From Dehalococcoidia bacterium (lineage in GTDB: Bacteria > Chloroflexota > Dehalococcoidia > DSTF01 > JACRBR01): a stretch of DNA of 64,000 nucleotides. The notes beneath the pieces were generated by a model. The model made no database searches. It saw only the letters and a list, made by a program, of their open reading frames with translations, and was not told the origin of the DNA. Made by a program: the position numbers and the translations under genes. Location of the stretch: NCBI GenBank assembly GCA_021462855.1, contig JAJTXQ010000049.1:62001-126000 (forward strand). Reading direction: 5' to 3'. Numbering within the stretch: the first letter of the stretch is position 1; each line of letters begins with the position of its first letter. This document shows, in pieces, positions 25,356-33,027 of this stretch.

Positions 25356-26303
25356 ATGCACCACATCGAAGTCGTCTCACAGCTTGAGGGTTCGCACCTC
25401 GCACAGCTGCCAGCGTTGCTGGAGGCGGCCACGCTGGCCGACGGCCACGAGCCGCTCGGCGAGCACAAGTTCCTGCGGCTGAAGCGTGGTGACGACCTGG
25501 GCATGGCGGTGCTGGCGTATGAACGCGACCGCCTTGCCGGATACGGCCACACACTGACGTTCGGCGACAGCGACGCCCGCCGCGTGTCGTGCGAGTTTGT
25601 TGTGCACCCGGACTTGCGCGGGCGCGGCGTGGGGCGGCTGCTGCTCGGGCAGGCGCTCGAGCTCGCACGAAGGCAGGAGGCGCGGCGCTTCGACGTGTGG
25701 GCCTACAACGACTCGCCGGCGTCGGCGCACATTGCGACGCGCCTCGGCTTCGCGCCGGCGCGCAAACTGCTACACCTGCACCGGCACGTCTCGGTGGCGG
25801 AGGAGGCGCAGGCGCCTGAAAGCGTCTCGCTGCGCGTGTTCGTACCGGGCGAGGACGATGCGCCGTGGCTCCGGCTGAACAACCGCATTTTCCGCGGGCA
25901 CCCGGAGAACGGCTGCTGGACGATCGCTGACCTGCACGCGCGCATGGCGCAACCGTGGTTCGACCCGCGCGATGTGCTGATGGTCGAGATCGACGGCGCG
26001 CTCGCCGGGTTCTGCTGGCTAAAGGTCGAGGATCGGGGCACCGAAGGGCGCGTCGGCGAGATCTACGTCATCGGCACGGCGCCGGAGAGCCGGGGGCTCG
26101 GGCTCGGCCGCTACCTGCTGGCGCGCTCGCTGCAGCACCTGAGGCAGCGCGACGTGAGGCTGGCGGCGATCTACGTCGATGAGTCGAACGCGACCGCTGT
26201 GTCGCTGTACGAGAGCTCGGGCTTCCACCACCACCACGTCGACGTGATGTACACGCGGCCCATCGCCGCAGACGAGGGTTCGCGCACCACCGCCGCCGCC
26301 TGA
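25356..26303 (+). CDS. MshD-like mycothiol synthase (double GNAT acetyltransferase)
   Basis: The 315-residue protein has two GNAT domains (about 1-150 and 155-315). The first has the acetyl-CoA loop HPDLRGRGVGRLLL. The second has NNRIFRGHPENGCWT, WFDPRD, GEIYVIGTAPESRGLGLGRY and YVDESNATAVSLYESSGF, which line up closely with mycobacterial MshD in order and overall length. MshD acetylates desacetylmycothiol in the last step of mycothiol synthesis. None of mshA, mshB or mshC lies in the window. A related amine acetyltransferase remains possible. Neighbouring OsmC and Bcp suggest a redox-defence context. Confidence 0.75.
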   Translation: MHHIEVVSQLEGSHLAQLPALLEAATLADGHEPLGEHKFLRLKRGDDLGMAVLAYERDRLAGYGHTLTFGDSDARRVSCEFVVHPDLRGRGVGRLLLGQALELARRQEARRFDVWAYNDSPASAHIATRLGFAPARKLLHLHRHVSVAEEAQAPESVSLRVFVPGEDDAPWLRLNNRIFRGHPENGCWTIADLHARMAQPWFDPRDVLMVEIDGALAGFCWLKVEDRGTEGRVGEIYVIGTAPESRGLGLGRYLLARSLQHLRQRDVRLAAIYVDESNATAVSLYESSGFHHHHVDVMYTRPIAADEGSRTTAAA

Positions 26304-26339
26304 CATCCGCCGCTCCTGTCGCCTCGCGCGCCCGTGGTC

Positions 26340-26345
26340 TAGGAT
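26340..26345 (+). promoter_or_regulatory. -10 element before bcp
   Basis: TAGGAT is a TANNNT -10 element 21 bases before the bcp ATG. A -35 is not obvious. Confidence 0.35.
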
Positions 26346-26366
26346 CAACGCGGGAGAGGAGGCAGC

Positions 26367-26846
26367 ATGCCCACGACGTTGACCGAAGGCGACAGCGCAC
26401 CGCCGTTCGAGCTGGACAGCGACCGCGGCGAGCGCGTGCGGCTCGATGGACTGCGCGGGAAGTGGGTCGTGCTGTACTGGTACCCGAAGGACGACACGCC
26501 GGGCTGCACGGCCGAGGCCTGCGAGATCCGCGACAACTGGTCGCTGCTCTCGGGCGAGGCGGAGCTGTACGGGGTGTCGCTCGACTCCATCGCATCGCAC
26601 GAGAAGTTCCGCGACAAGTACGGCCTGCCGTTCGCGCTGCTCGCCGACGAGGACCACGCGGTCAGCGACGCCTACGGCGTGTACGGCAAGAAGACGTTCG
26701 CCGGGCACGAGTACATGGGCGTCGACCGGGCGACGTTCATCATCGACCCGCAGGGGAAGATCGCGCGGGTGTTCCCGAAGGTGAATCCCGCCGGCCATGC
26801 GATCGAGATCCTGCAGGCGCTGCAAGAAGCGAAGCGCGGGCAGTAG
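26367..26846 (+). CDS. bcp: Thioredoxin-dependent peroxiredoxin, Bcp/PrxQ type
   Basis: The 159-residue peroxiredoxin has YPKDDTPGCTAEACEIRD, with the peroxidatic C47 and the resolving C52 five residues later, the atypical two-cysteine arrangement of the Bcp/PrxQ class. It reduces peroxides using thioredoxin. GAGAGGAGGC lies just upstream of the ATG. It follows the MshD-like gene by 63 bases and may share its transcript or use the TAGGAT element. Confidence 0.95.
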   Translation: MPTTLTEGDSAPPFELDSDRGERVRLDGLRGKWVVLYWYPKDDTPGCTAEACEIRDNWSLLSGEAELYGVSLDSIASHEKFRDKYGLPFALLADEDHAVSDAYGVYGKKTFAGHEYMGVDRATFIIDPQGKIARVFPKVNPAGHAIEILQALQEAKRGQ

Positions 26847-26881
26847 CGCGCGGACTGTCCGCGCGGACGTGAGGTGATGCT

Positions 26882-27094
26882 GTGCCACAGGGGAAGTGCG
26901 CGTTCTGCGGGACGTTCGTCACGGGCGGCGGCACGGCGATGGGGAAGCACTCCGTCGCCTGCACCGCGTGCACGCCGCTGGCGAAGAAGTGGCTGGAGCG
27001 CCACGGGCTGATCGAGCCGGAGCCCGTTGCGGCGCCGGCCGGCGGCAATGACGCCGACGCTCCCGCGGACGGGGACAAGAAGGGCGCCGAGTAG
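26882..27094 (+). CDS. Small zinc-ribbon protein of unknown function
   Basis: The 70-residue protein has CAFC (residues 6-9) and CTAC (about 27-30), enough for one zinc site, then an acidic Ala/Pro/Asp-rich tail. The start is GTG 26882, 36 bases after bcp. I do not recognise the family. Confidence 0.65.
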   Translation: MPQGKCAFCGTFVTGGGTAMGKHSVACTACTPLAKKWLERHGLIEPEPVAAPAGGNDADAPADGDKKGAE

Positions 27095-27104
27095 CGCCGC
27101 GCGG

Positions 27105-27551
27105 CTATCCTCGCTGCAGCTTCATCAGCTTGCGTTCCGTCTTCTCGCGCTGGCGGACGACCGTGCGGACGGTGAGGAACAGCCAGAACCCGAGCCACGC
27201 CACGAGCGCGTAGGAGCCGAGCGCGATCCGCGTCGTGTCGTTGACGGGCTTGACGATCACGTCGTCGCCGCAGATGTCAATCACGGCGACGGGGGTCGCT
27301 GAGCCGCCGCCGCCGCCGCCGCCGCCACCGCTTTCGCCGCCTGCGCCATTCACCGACAGGTCGCCGGGCACGTCGGCGGGCGCTGACCCGCCGCCGAACC
27401 CCATGCCGAGCCCGAAGTTGATGCGCGCCACCGGGATAAGCGTATGGCCGTCGCGTTCGATGGGTGCGCCGAAGCACGATGCCGCGCTGAGTTCATCGGG
27501 GATCGAGCCGACACGGCGGACCAGCTCTTCGGTCGTGGTACTGAGGTTCAT
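27105..27551 (-). CDS. GerW (YtfJ)-family protein with C-terminal membrane anchor
   Basis: The 148-residue protein has the GerW/YtfJ features: FGAPIERDGHTLIPVARINFGLGMGFGGG (about residues 27-55), then a poly-glycine segment and PVAVIDICGDDVIVKPV. A transmembrane helix (about residues 108-128) and a basic tail end the chain. In Bacillus, YtfJ is a spore germination protein; homologues in non-sporulating bacteria have no settled role. Its ATG overlaps the stop of the upstream small gene in an ATGA arrangement, so the two are an operon. Confidence 0.8.
   Translation of the reverse strand: MNLSTTTEELVRRVGSIPDELSAASCFGAPIERDGHTLIPVARINFGLGMGFGGGSAPADVPGDLSVNGAGGESGGGGGGGGGSATPVAVIDICGDDVIVKPVNDTTRIALGSYALVAWLGFWLFLTVRTVVRQREKTERKLMKLQRG
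27303..27326 (-). repeat. GCC trinucleotide repeat encoding poly-glycine
   Basis: Eight uninterrupted GCC units (read as GGC on the coding strand) encode most of the nine-glycine run in the GerW-like protein. Slippage would change the glycine count without shifting the frame. Confidence 0.8.
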
Positions 27552-27820
27552 CGCTGCCTTCCTTTCAGGGCCTGGACGAGGGCGAACGCCGCGATTGGCG
27601 CGGCGAGAAACGCGAGGAGGCTGCTCGAGTGCTCGGGCAGCGCCTGGCGGCGGACACCGCGCGCGTCGCTGACGATGACCGCGACGGGCGCCCGTTGCTC
27701 GATGCGCAGGCCGCGGCCGCCGGCGGTGACGTCGATGCCGCGGACGCAGACGACGGCGTCGATCGTCCGCGTGGCGCCGGACGAGATGGTGACGGGGGCG
27801 AGGTCGTTGATGATGCGCAT
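27548..27820 (-). CDS. Small unknown membrane-anchored protein, partner of GerW-like gene
   Basis: The 90-residue product (MRIINDLAPVTISSGATRTID...) has a soluble N-terminal part of about 60 residues with GIDVTAGGRGLRIEQRAPVAVIV, then a hydrophobic helix (SLLAFLAAPIAAFALVQAL) and a basic end. It has no family that I recognise. It is translationally coupled to the GerW-like gene, and both proteins end in a membrane helix with a short basic tail, which suggests that they act together at the membrane. No clear Shine-Dalgarno precedes the ATG. Confidence 0.6.
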   Translation of the reverse strand: MRIINDLAPVTISSGATRTIDAVVCVRGIDVTAGGRGLRIEQRAPVAVIVSDARGVRRQALPEHSSSLLAFLAAPIAAFALVQALKGRQR

Positions 27821-28118
27821 GGTGGCCCTGGGCCGGCGCGAACCGCGGGTCTCACAGGGAGCACAGCCCGGTCCGCGCCGCGTCCCACGATCATGCGCCG
27901 ATGAGCGGGGAGGATGCAATGGGTCACGGGCTTCAGATCGATGACGAAAACGAAAGGGTTCGCCGCCTGGACACGACATAACGGATGCTGGCCTTACAGA
28001 GCGTTTACAGAGAGTTTCCGGCGCGGCGACGGCAGGTTCACCACAGAATCGCCTGGCCGAACGATAGTGATAAGGAGAGGACGGGCGGCCCGTCCGCCGT
28101 ACTGCAAAGGAGTGGGAG
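27821..28118. other. Divergent intergenic region
   Basis: Apart from the TTACAGAG direct repeats, the region holds one short plus-strand reading frame of 26 codons (27901-27981) with GGGGAGGA inside it; its second ATG (27919) would give a 20-residue acidic/basic peptide. I do not consider it a gene without further evidence. Confidence 0.4.
27994..28012 (+). promoter_or_regulatory. TTACAGAG direct repeat, 11-base period
   Basis: TTACAGAG occurs at 27994-28001 and again at 28005-28012, exactly 11 bases apart, 107 bases before the secreted-protein gene. Direct repeats one helical turn apart are the typical binding site of OmpR/PhoB-type response regulators, and such a regulator is encoded 0.75 kb downstream. 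Confidence 0.5.
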
Positions 28119-28613
28119 ATGTTGAAGCGACTGTCAATCCTCGCGTCGCTCGCCGTCATCGCGGCGATGGCATTTGCGGCGATGGCGCCGGTGGCGTCGG
28201 CCGAAGAGCCGTCGGGCGAGATGGTGGGCGGCGTGTTCCTGCGTGGCGCAGGGGCGATCGATGCCGAGGGCACGGGCCTTGCGGCGATGAAGGGCCGGAT
28301 GGACCTGAACGTCTCGGCGGAGGCGGGCATCCTGCTCGTCAAGGACATCGCGGGTGACGCGGACGTTGAGGTGACCGGCCACGGCGAGACGACGGAGTGG
28401 CTGGGATTCGACGTGTACTTCGGGTTCGACGGCCAGGCGAGCATCGTTGGCAGCCACGTGGCGGTGATCGTCGTCGGCGAGGGGATTGACCTGCACGTGG
28501 CGGGCAAGGGCTGGGCGTACCTGAAGGGCCGCGGCACCGTGGAGATCCGCGGGCACGGGTCGCGTCCATGGACGGAAGAGGGCACCTTCGCCGGTGTCGG
28601 GGCGCCGGAGTAG
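28119..28613 (+). CDS. Secreted protein of unknown function
   Basis: The 164-residue protein has a clear signal peptide ending near APVASAEE (cleavage after about residue 28). The mature part is glycine-rich and appears all-beta, with repeated hydrophobic/charged strands such as GHGETTEWLGFDVYFGFDG and VEIRGHGSRP. I do not recognise a family. AAAGGAG lies seven bases upstream of the ATG. A hairpin terminator follows, so it is probably monocistronic and may be controlled by the adjacent two-component system. Confidence 0.75.
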   Translation: MLKRLSILASLAVIAAMAFAAMAPVASAEEPSGEMVGGVFLRGAGAIDAEGTGLAAMKGRMDLNVSAEAGILLVKDIAGDADVEVTGHGETTEWLGFDVYFGFDGQASIVGSHVAVIVVGEGIDLHVAGKGWAYLKGRGTVEIRGHGSRPWTEEGTFAGVGAPE

Positions 28614-28637
28614 GCGCAGGGACACCGGTCGCGCACA

Positions 28638-28662
28638 GCGGGGGCGCCCCAGGCGCCCCCGC
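28638..28662 (+). terminator. Terminator hairpin after secreted-protein gene
   Basis: GCGGGGGCGCC (28638-28648) pairs perfectly with GGCGCCCCCGC (28652-28662) around three bases, starting 25 bases after the stop. Confidence 0.65.
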
Positions 28663-28763
28663 TTGCCGCATATGCGGGATTTCCCGTGGCCAATTGCATC
28701 GCACGGCGGCGCGGCGGCGGCCCGCTGCCGTACGATACTTCCAGTGACTGCGAGGGAGCGACG

Positions 28764-29462
28764 ATGCCAGCATCGGGCAAGGTCCTGATCGTCGATGACG
28801 ACGCCGCGATCCGCGAGCTGGCGTCGCTGTACCTGCAGAAGGACGGGTTCGACGTGATCGTCGCGGCCGATGGCCCGGCGGCGATCGAGCGGATCGCGGC
28901 CGAGCGGCCGAACCTCGTCGTGCTCGACCTGATGATGCCAGGCATGAGCGGCTACGACGTGTGCCGCCAGGTGCGCGCCGACAGCAACGTGCCGATCGTG
29001 ATGCTGACCGCGCGCGATGACGACGTGGACAAGATCGTCGGGCTGGAGCTCGGCGCGGACGACTACCTGACAAAGCCGTTCAACCCCCGCGAGCTCGTCG
29101 CGCGCGTGAAGGCGGTGCTGCGGCGCAGCGACGCGGCGACGCCGGCGACGCCCGCTGCGGGCGTGGTGCGCGTCGGGGCGCTGGCGATTGACAAGCAGCG
29201 CCGCGAGGCGCACATCGGCGACCGCGAGCTGAGTCTGCGCACGAAGGAGTTCGACCTGCTGGCCGCGCTCGCCGAGAACGCGGGCATTGTGCTGACGCGC
29301 GAGCAGCTGCTCGACCGGGTGTGGGGCTACAGCTTCTACGGCGAGACGCGCACGGTAGACGTGCACGTGCAGCACATCCGCGCGAAGCTGGCGGACAGCG
29401 GCATTGCGGTGGTGACGGTGCGTGGCGTGGGGTACAAGCTGGCCCACGACCGGGCGCGGTAG
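28764..29462 (+). CDS. OmpR/PhoB-family response regulator
   Basis: The 232-residue protein has a receiver domain (residues 5-118) with acidic residues D11-D13, the phosphoacceptor D55, T82 and K104. A winged-helix DNA-binding domain (about 132-228) ends with the TVRGVGYKLA hairpin. It activates or represses genes when phosphorylated by the histidine kinase encoded five bases downstream. The ligand or stress sensed is unknown. A possible binding site lies at 27994-28012. Confidence 0.95.
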   Translation: MPASGKVLIVDDDAAIRELASLYLQKDGFDVIVAADGPAAIERIAAERPNLVVLDLMMPGMSGYDVCRQVRADSNVPIVMLTARDDDVDKIVGLELGADDYLTKPFNPRELVARVKAVLRRSDAATPATPAAGVVRVGALAIDKQRREAHIGDRELSLRTKEFDLLAALAENAGIVLTREQLLDRVWGYSFYGETRTVDVHVQHIRAKLADSGIAVVTVRGVGYKLAHDRAR

Positions 29463-29466
29463 GCTG

Positions 29467-30987
29467 ATGTTCAGCAGCCTGCGGTCCCGGCTCCTCGCGT
29501 CGTTCGCGGCGATCGTGCTGATCACGCTGCTGGCGGCGGGGCTCGCGCTGTATGCGCGCATGGGGAGCTATCGCAGCGACCTGGACGAGAGCACGCTGCG
29601 GCAGGTCGCTTCGCCGATCTACTACAACCTCGCGCTGTTCGTGCCTGCCGGCGACGGGCAGGGCGGCCAGCTCGCCGGGCGCCGCCTGCGCGCCGAGCTG
29701 CTCGAATATTTGCGCGTGCAGAACGAGGCCGGCATCTCGGTGATGTTGATCGATGCCGAGGGGCGCGTCATCCGGGAGTCGACGACCGATGAGCGGCTGC
29801 TCGACCTGCGGTTCGACGTGCCGGCGGCTTCGACGCGCGGGCCGGACTTCGCGGAGCTGCCGGTGCAGCGCTACAGCGTCGATGGCGGCGGCGACCTGAA
29901 CTACGTGATCGTGCCGACGACGCGGCTGGTCCGCGCAGCGCAGGGCAACATCTACGCCATCGTCGTGGCGCTGCCGGAAAACAGCCGGCGGGAGGTGTTC
30001 CGGGAGCTGGCGGGACGGCTGCTGTTCGCCGGCGGGATCGCGCTCGTCGCGGCAACCGTCGTCGGCGTGGCGCTGATCGCGTCGCTATACCGGCCGCTGG
30101 GCAAGGTGACTGCGGGTGTGCGGGCGGTGGCGGCCGGGCGGTTCGGCGAGCGCGTGCCCGTCGAAGGCCCGCGCGAGATCCGCGAGCTGGCGCGGGACGT
30201 GAACACGATGGCCGACTCCGTGCAGGACTCGCAGCGGATGCTGCGCGAGTTCCTGGCGAACGTGTCGCATGAACTGCGGACGCCGCTGACATCGATCCGG
30301 GGATTCTCACAGGCGATGCTCGACGGGACGCTGGAGTCGCCGGACGAGCGTGCGCGGGCGGCGCGCGTGATCGACGTCGAGTCGCGGCGGGTGCTGCACC
30401 TGGTGGGCGAGCTCCTGGACCTGTCGCGCATCGAGTCAGGGCAGCAGAAGATGGAGACCGCGCGGGTGAGCGTCGCCGAGTTGCTGGCGCACGTCCGCGA
30501 CGTGTTCGCGCTGCGCGCCGATGAAGCGGGCATCGCGTTCCACGTGGCGGGGGAGGCCGGCGACGCGTTCGTGCGCGCCGACTTCGACCGCATCGAGCAG
30601 GTGCTGGGCAACCTGCTTGACAACGCGTTCCGGCACACGCCGTCCGGCGGGCGCATCGATGCCGGCGCGCGGGCGGCAGCGGGCGGGTTCGTCGAGCTGT
30701 ACGTCGCGGACAACGGGCCGGGCATCGCACCGGAGGACCTGCCGCACGTGTTCGACCGGTTCTATCGCAGCCAGCTCGGTGAGCCGGAGATGCCGGGCAC
30801 GGGGCTCGGGCTGGCGATCTCGCGCGAGATCGTGCGTGCGCACGGCGGCGCGATCCGCGTGGCTTCGCGCGAGGGTGGCGGAACGGAGTTCGCGTTCACG
30901 CTTCCGGCCGATGCCGGTGACGCGGCGGCGCCGGAGCGGGGAGCGTCGACGTCCGGGCGGCGGGCGGGCGACGCTCCGGCGGGGTAG
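29467..30987 (+). CDS. Membrane sensor histidine kinase
   Basis: The 506-residue kinase has a transmembrane helix at about 9-30, an extracytoplasmic sensor region to about 175 and a second helix near 182-205. A HAMP domain follows (SLYRPLGKVTAGVRAVAAGRFGERV). The catalytic half has the phosphorylated His268 in SHELRTPLTSI, the N box NLLDNAFRHTP, G1 DNGPGI and G2 GTGLGLAI. It phosphorylates the preceding regulator. Its stop codon abuts the stop of the oppositely oriented M3 peptidase with no gap. Confidence 0.95.
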   Translation: MFSSLRSRLLASFAAIVLITLLAAGLALYARMGSYRSDLDESTLRQVASPIYYNLALFVPAGDGQGGQLAGRRLRAELLEYLRVQNEAGISVMLIDAEGRVIRESTTDERLLDLRFDVPAASTRGPDFAELPVQRYSVDGGGDLNYVIVPTTRLVRAAQGNIYAIVVALPENSRREVFRELAGRLLFAGGIALVAATVVGVALIASLYRPLGKVTAGVRAVAAGRFGERVPVEGPREIRELARDVNTMADSVQDSQRMLREFLANVSHELRTPLTSIRGFSQAMLDGTLESPDERARAARVIDVESRRVLHLVGELLDLSRIESGQQKMETARVSVAELLAHVRDVFALRADEAGIAFHVAGEAGDAFVRADFDRIEQVLGNLLDNAFRHTPSGGRIDAGARAAAGGFVELYVADNGPGIAPEDLPHVFDRFYRSQLGEPEMPGTGLGLAISREIVRAHGGAIRVASREGGGTEFAFTLPADAGDAAAPERGASTSGRRAGDAPAG

Positions 30988-32943
30988 CTACTCGAGCCCG
31001 AGTTCGCGCAGGGACGCGTCGCTGTTCGGCTCGCGGCCGAGGAAGTCGCGCACCAGGACGTCGCCATCGACGCTGCCGCCGCGTTCGAGCACGGTCTCGC
31101 GGTACTGCTGACCGGTGGCGCGGTCGAGCACCCCGGCATGCTCGAAACGAGTGAACATGTCATCGCCGAAGACGCGCGACCAGAGGTAGCCGTAGTAGCC
31201 GGCGTCGTAGCCGAACAGGTGGCCGAAGCCCGACTGGAAGTGCGTGCCGTCCGGGTAGGGAAAGCCGGTGACGGGGTACAGCTCGCGGAGCGTCGCGGTG
31301 GTGTCGCCGCTGAAGCCTGGCGAGTGGTACGCGAAGTCGAGCCGCGCGAAGAACAGCTGTCGCAGCGTGGCGATGCCGGAGCTGACGCGCTTGGCGCGGA
31401 TCATCGCGTCGAGGAGGTCGTCGGGGAGCGGCTCGCCGGTCTCGTGGTGGCGCGAGAACGAGCGCAGGATGTCGCGGTCCCACACCCAGTGCTCGAGCAT
31501 CTGCGACGGCGCCTCGACAAAGTCGCGCTCGGTCGATGAGCCGCTGAACTCGGCGAAGCGCGCGCGCGTGAGCGTCTGATGCAGGATGTGGCCGAACTCG
31601 TGGAAGAACGTCACGACCTCGGTGTGGCGCAGGAGCGACGGCGCCCCGGCGCCAGGCTTGGTGAAGTTGGCGACGATGGCGCTGACCGGCTGCTGGTAGG
31701 CCTCCCCGTCGAGCGCGCGACCGGGGCGGAGCGTGAACGCGGCGGCGTGGTTGAACTTGTTCGGGCGCGGGTACAGGTCCATGTAGAAGCGCGCCAACGG
31801 CGCGCTTTCGCCGTCGTTGTAGATGTCGTACGCCTGCACGTCCTCGTGCCAGACGCTGGCGCCGGCGACGCGCTCGTAGCGGATGCCGAGCAGGCGCTGC
31901 GTGACGGCGAACAGGCCTTCGACGACGGCCTCGAGCGGGAAATAGGTTGCGACGGTGAAGTCGTCGACGGCGTACTCCGTCTTGAGCAGGCGGTTGGTGT
32001 AGAACCACCAGTCCCAGATGTTGATCTGGCTGTCGCCGGCGTGCGCCTGCTTGGCCTCGCCGAGCTTCGCGAGGTCGGCGCGCGCCTTCACGTCGACCTT
32101 TGCTTGCAGGTCGCGGAGGAACGCATCGACGGCGCCGCGCGTCTTCGCCATGCGCTTTTCGACGATATACGCCGCCCACGAGTCGTAGCCGAGCAGCGTC
32201 GCGATCTCGTTGCGGATGCGGATGGCTTCTTCGAGCACGGCGATGTTGCCGTCCCCGCCCTTGTTCTGGTTCTTGATGAACAGCTGCCGGCGCAGGCCGG
32301 CGGACTCGGCGTTGTCCATGAACGGCATGATCTCGGGATAGTCGAGCGAGACGCGGTACCTGGTGACGCCGCCCTCGTCGACGGTCTTGAGGCCGTCGAT
32401 CCAGCGGTCGGGCATGCCGGCAAGCTCCTCGCGCGTGGCCAGGATGCCGTCGTCCCAGGTGTCGATCGCCTTGCGGAAGTCGGTGCCGAGCTCGACGAGC
32501 CGCTGCATCAGCTCCTGCACGCGGGCGCGCTGCTCGTCGGGCAGGCCGAAGCCGTTGCGGCGATAGTCGCGCAGCGTGTGCTCGAGGAGGCGCGCGGCCT
32601 CGCCTTCGAGCGCCGCGGCTTCTGCCGTGGCCGAGAACTCCTTGACGGCGCGATACAGATCCTCGCGAAAGCCGATGCCGACGGCGTAGGTGCTGAGCTT
32701 CTGCTCCCACTCGCGCGCGGTCTCGCGCAGCGTGTCATCGGCGGCGACGTAGGCCATGAACTGGTACGGCGTGGCGCGCATGAGCGCGTCGGACGCCTCT
32801 TCGAGCGTGCCGAAGGTGCGGGCGAACGTACGCTCGCCCGCCGGCACGGCGACGATCTGCGCGATCAGCTCGTCGCAGCGGCTCATCGCCGCCTCGCTGG
32901 CCTGGATGACGGCCTCGGGCGTGAGTGCGTGGAACTCGATCAT
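30988..32943 (-). CDS. M3-family oligoendopeptidase / thimet-type peptidase
   Basis: The 651-residue zinc peptidase has HEFGH at residues 448-452 and the third zinc ligand Glu in DFVEAPSQ about 25 residues later, as in family M3. It should cut short peptides in the cytoplasm, since no signal peptide is seen. I start it at ATG 32943 because GGGAGGA lies seven bases upstream on its strand; a GTG at 32961 would add six residues. It is a single-gene unit. Confidence 0.92.
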   Translation of the reverse strand: MIEFHALTPEAVIQASEAAMSRCDELIAQIVAVPAGERTFARTFGTLEEASDALMRATPYQFMAYVAADDTLRETAREWEQKLSTYAVGIGFREDLYRAVKEFSATAEAAALEGEAARLLEHTLRDYRRNGFGLPDEQRARVQELMQRLVELGTDFRKAIDTWDDGILATREELAGMPDRWIDGLKTVDEGGVTRYRVSLDYPEIMPFMDNAESAGLRRQLFIKNQNKGGDGNIAVLEEAIRIRNEIATLLGYDSWAAYIVEKRMAKTRGAVDAFLRDLQAKVDVKARADLAKLGEAKQAHAGDSQINIWDWWFYTNRLLKTEYAVDDFTVATYFPLEAVVEGLFAVTQRLLGIRYERVAGASVWHEDVQAYDIYNDGESAPLARFYMDLYPRPNKFNHAAAFTLRPGRALDGEAYQQPVSAIVANFTKPGAGAPSLLRHTEVVTFFHEFGHILHQTLTRARFAEFSGSSTERDFVEAPSQMLEHWVWDRDILRSFSRHHETGEPLPDDLLDAMIRAKRVSSGIATLRQLFFARLDFAYHSPGFSGDTTATLRELYPVTGFPYPDGTHFQSGFGHLFGYDAGYYGYLWSRVFGDDMFTRFEHAGVLDRATGQQYRETVLERGGSVDGDVLVRDFLGREPNSDASLRELGLE

Positions 32944-33027
32944 GCGGCAGTCCTCCCGCACGAAGGCTAGCCCACGTGCCGCGCCCGCGCTACCGGCCGG
33001 GCGGCCGCCGCTGTTATGCTCGAACCG

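Noticed and set aside
25356..26303. Two separate acetyltransferase genes
   Set aside because: The two GNAT domains are in one uninterrupted frame of the length expected for an MshD-type protein.
27901..27981. Short frame encoding a 20- to 26-residue peptide with a Shine-Dalgarno-like GGGGAGGA
   Set aside because: Too short and without a recognisable family; the end only vaguely resembles a VapB start. It could be a leader peptide or a decayed antitoxin, but nothing in the sequence supports either.
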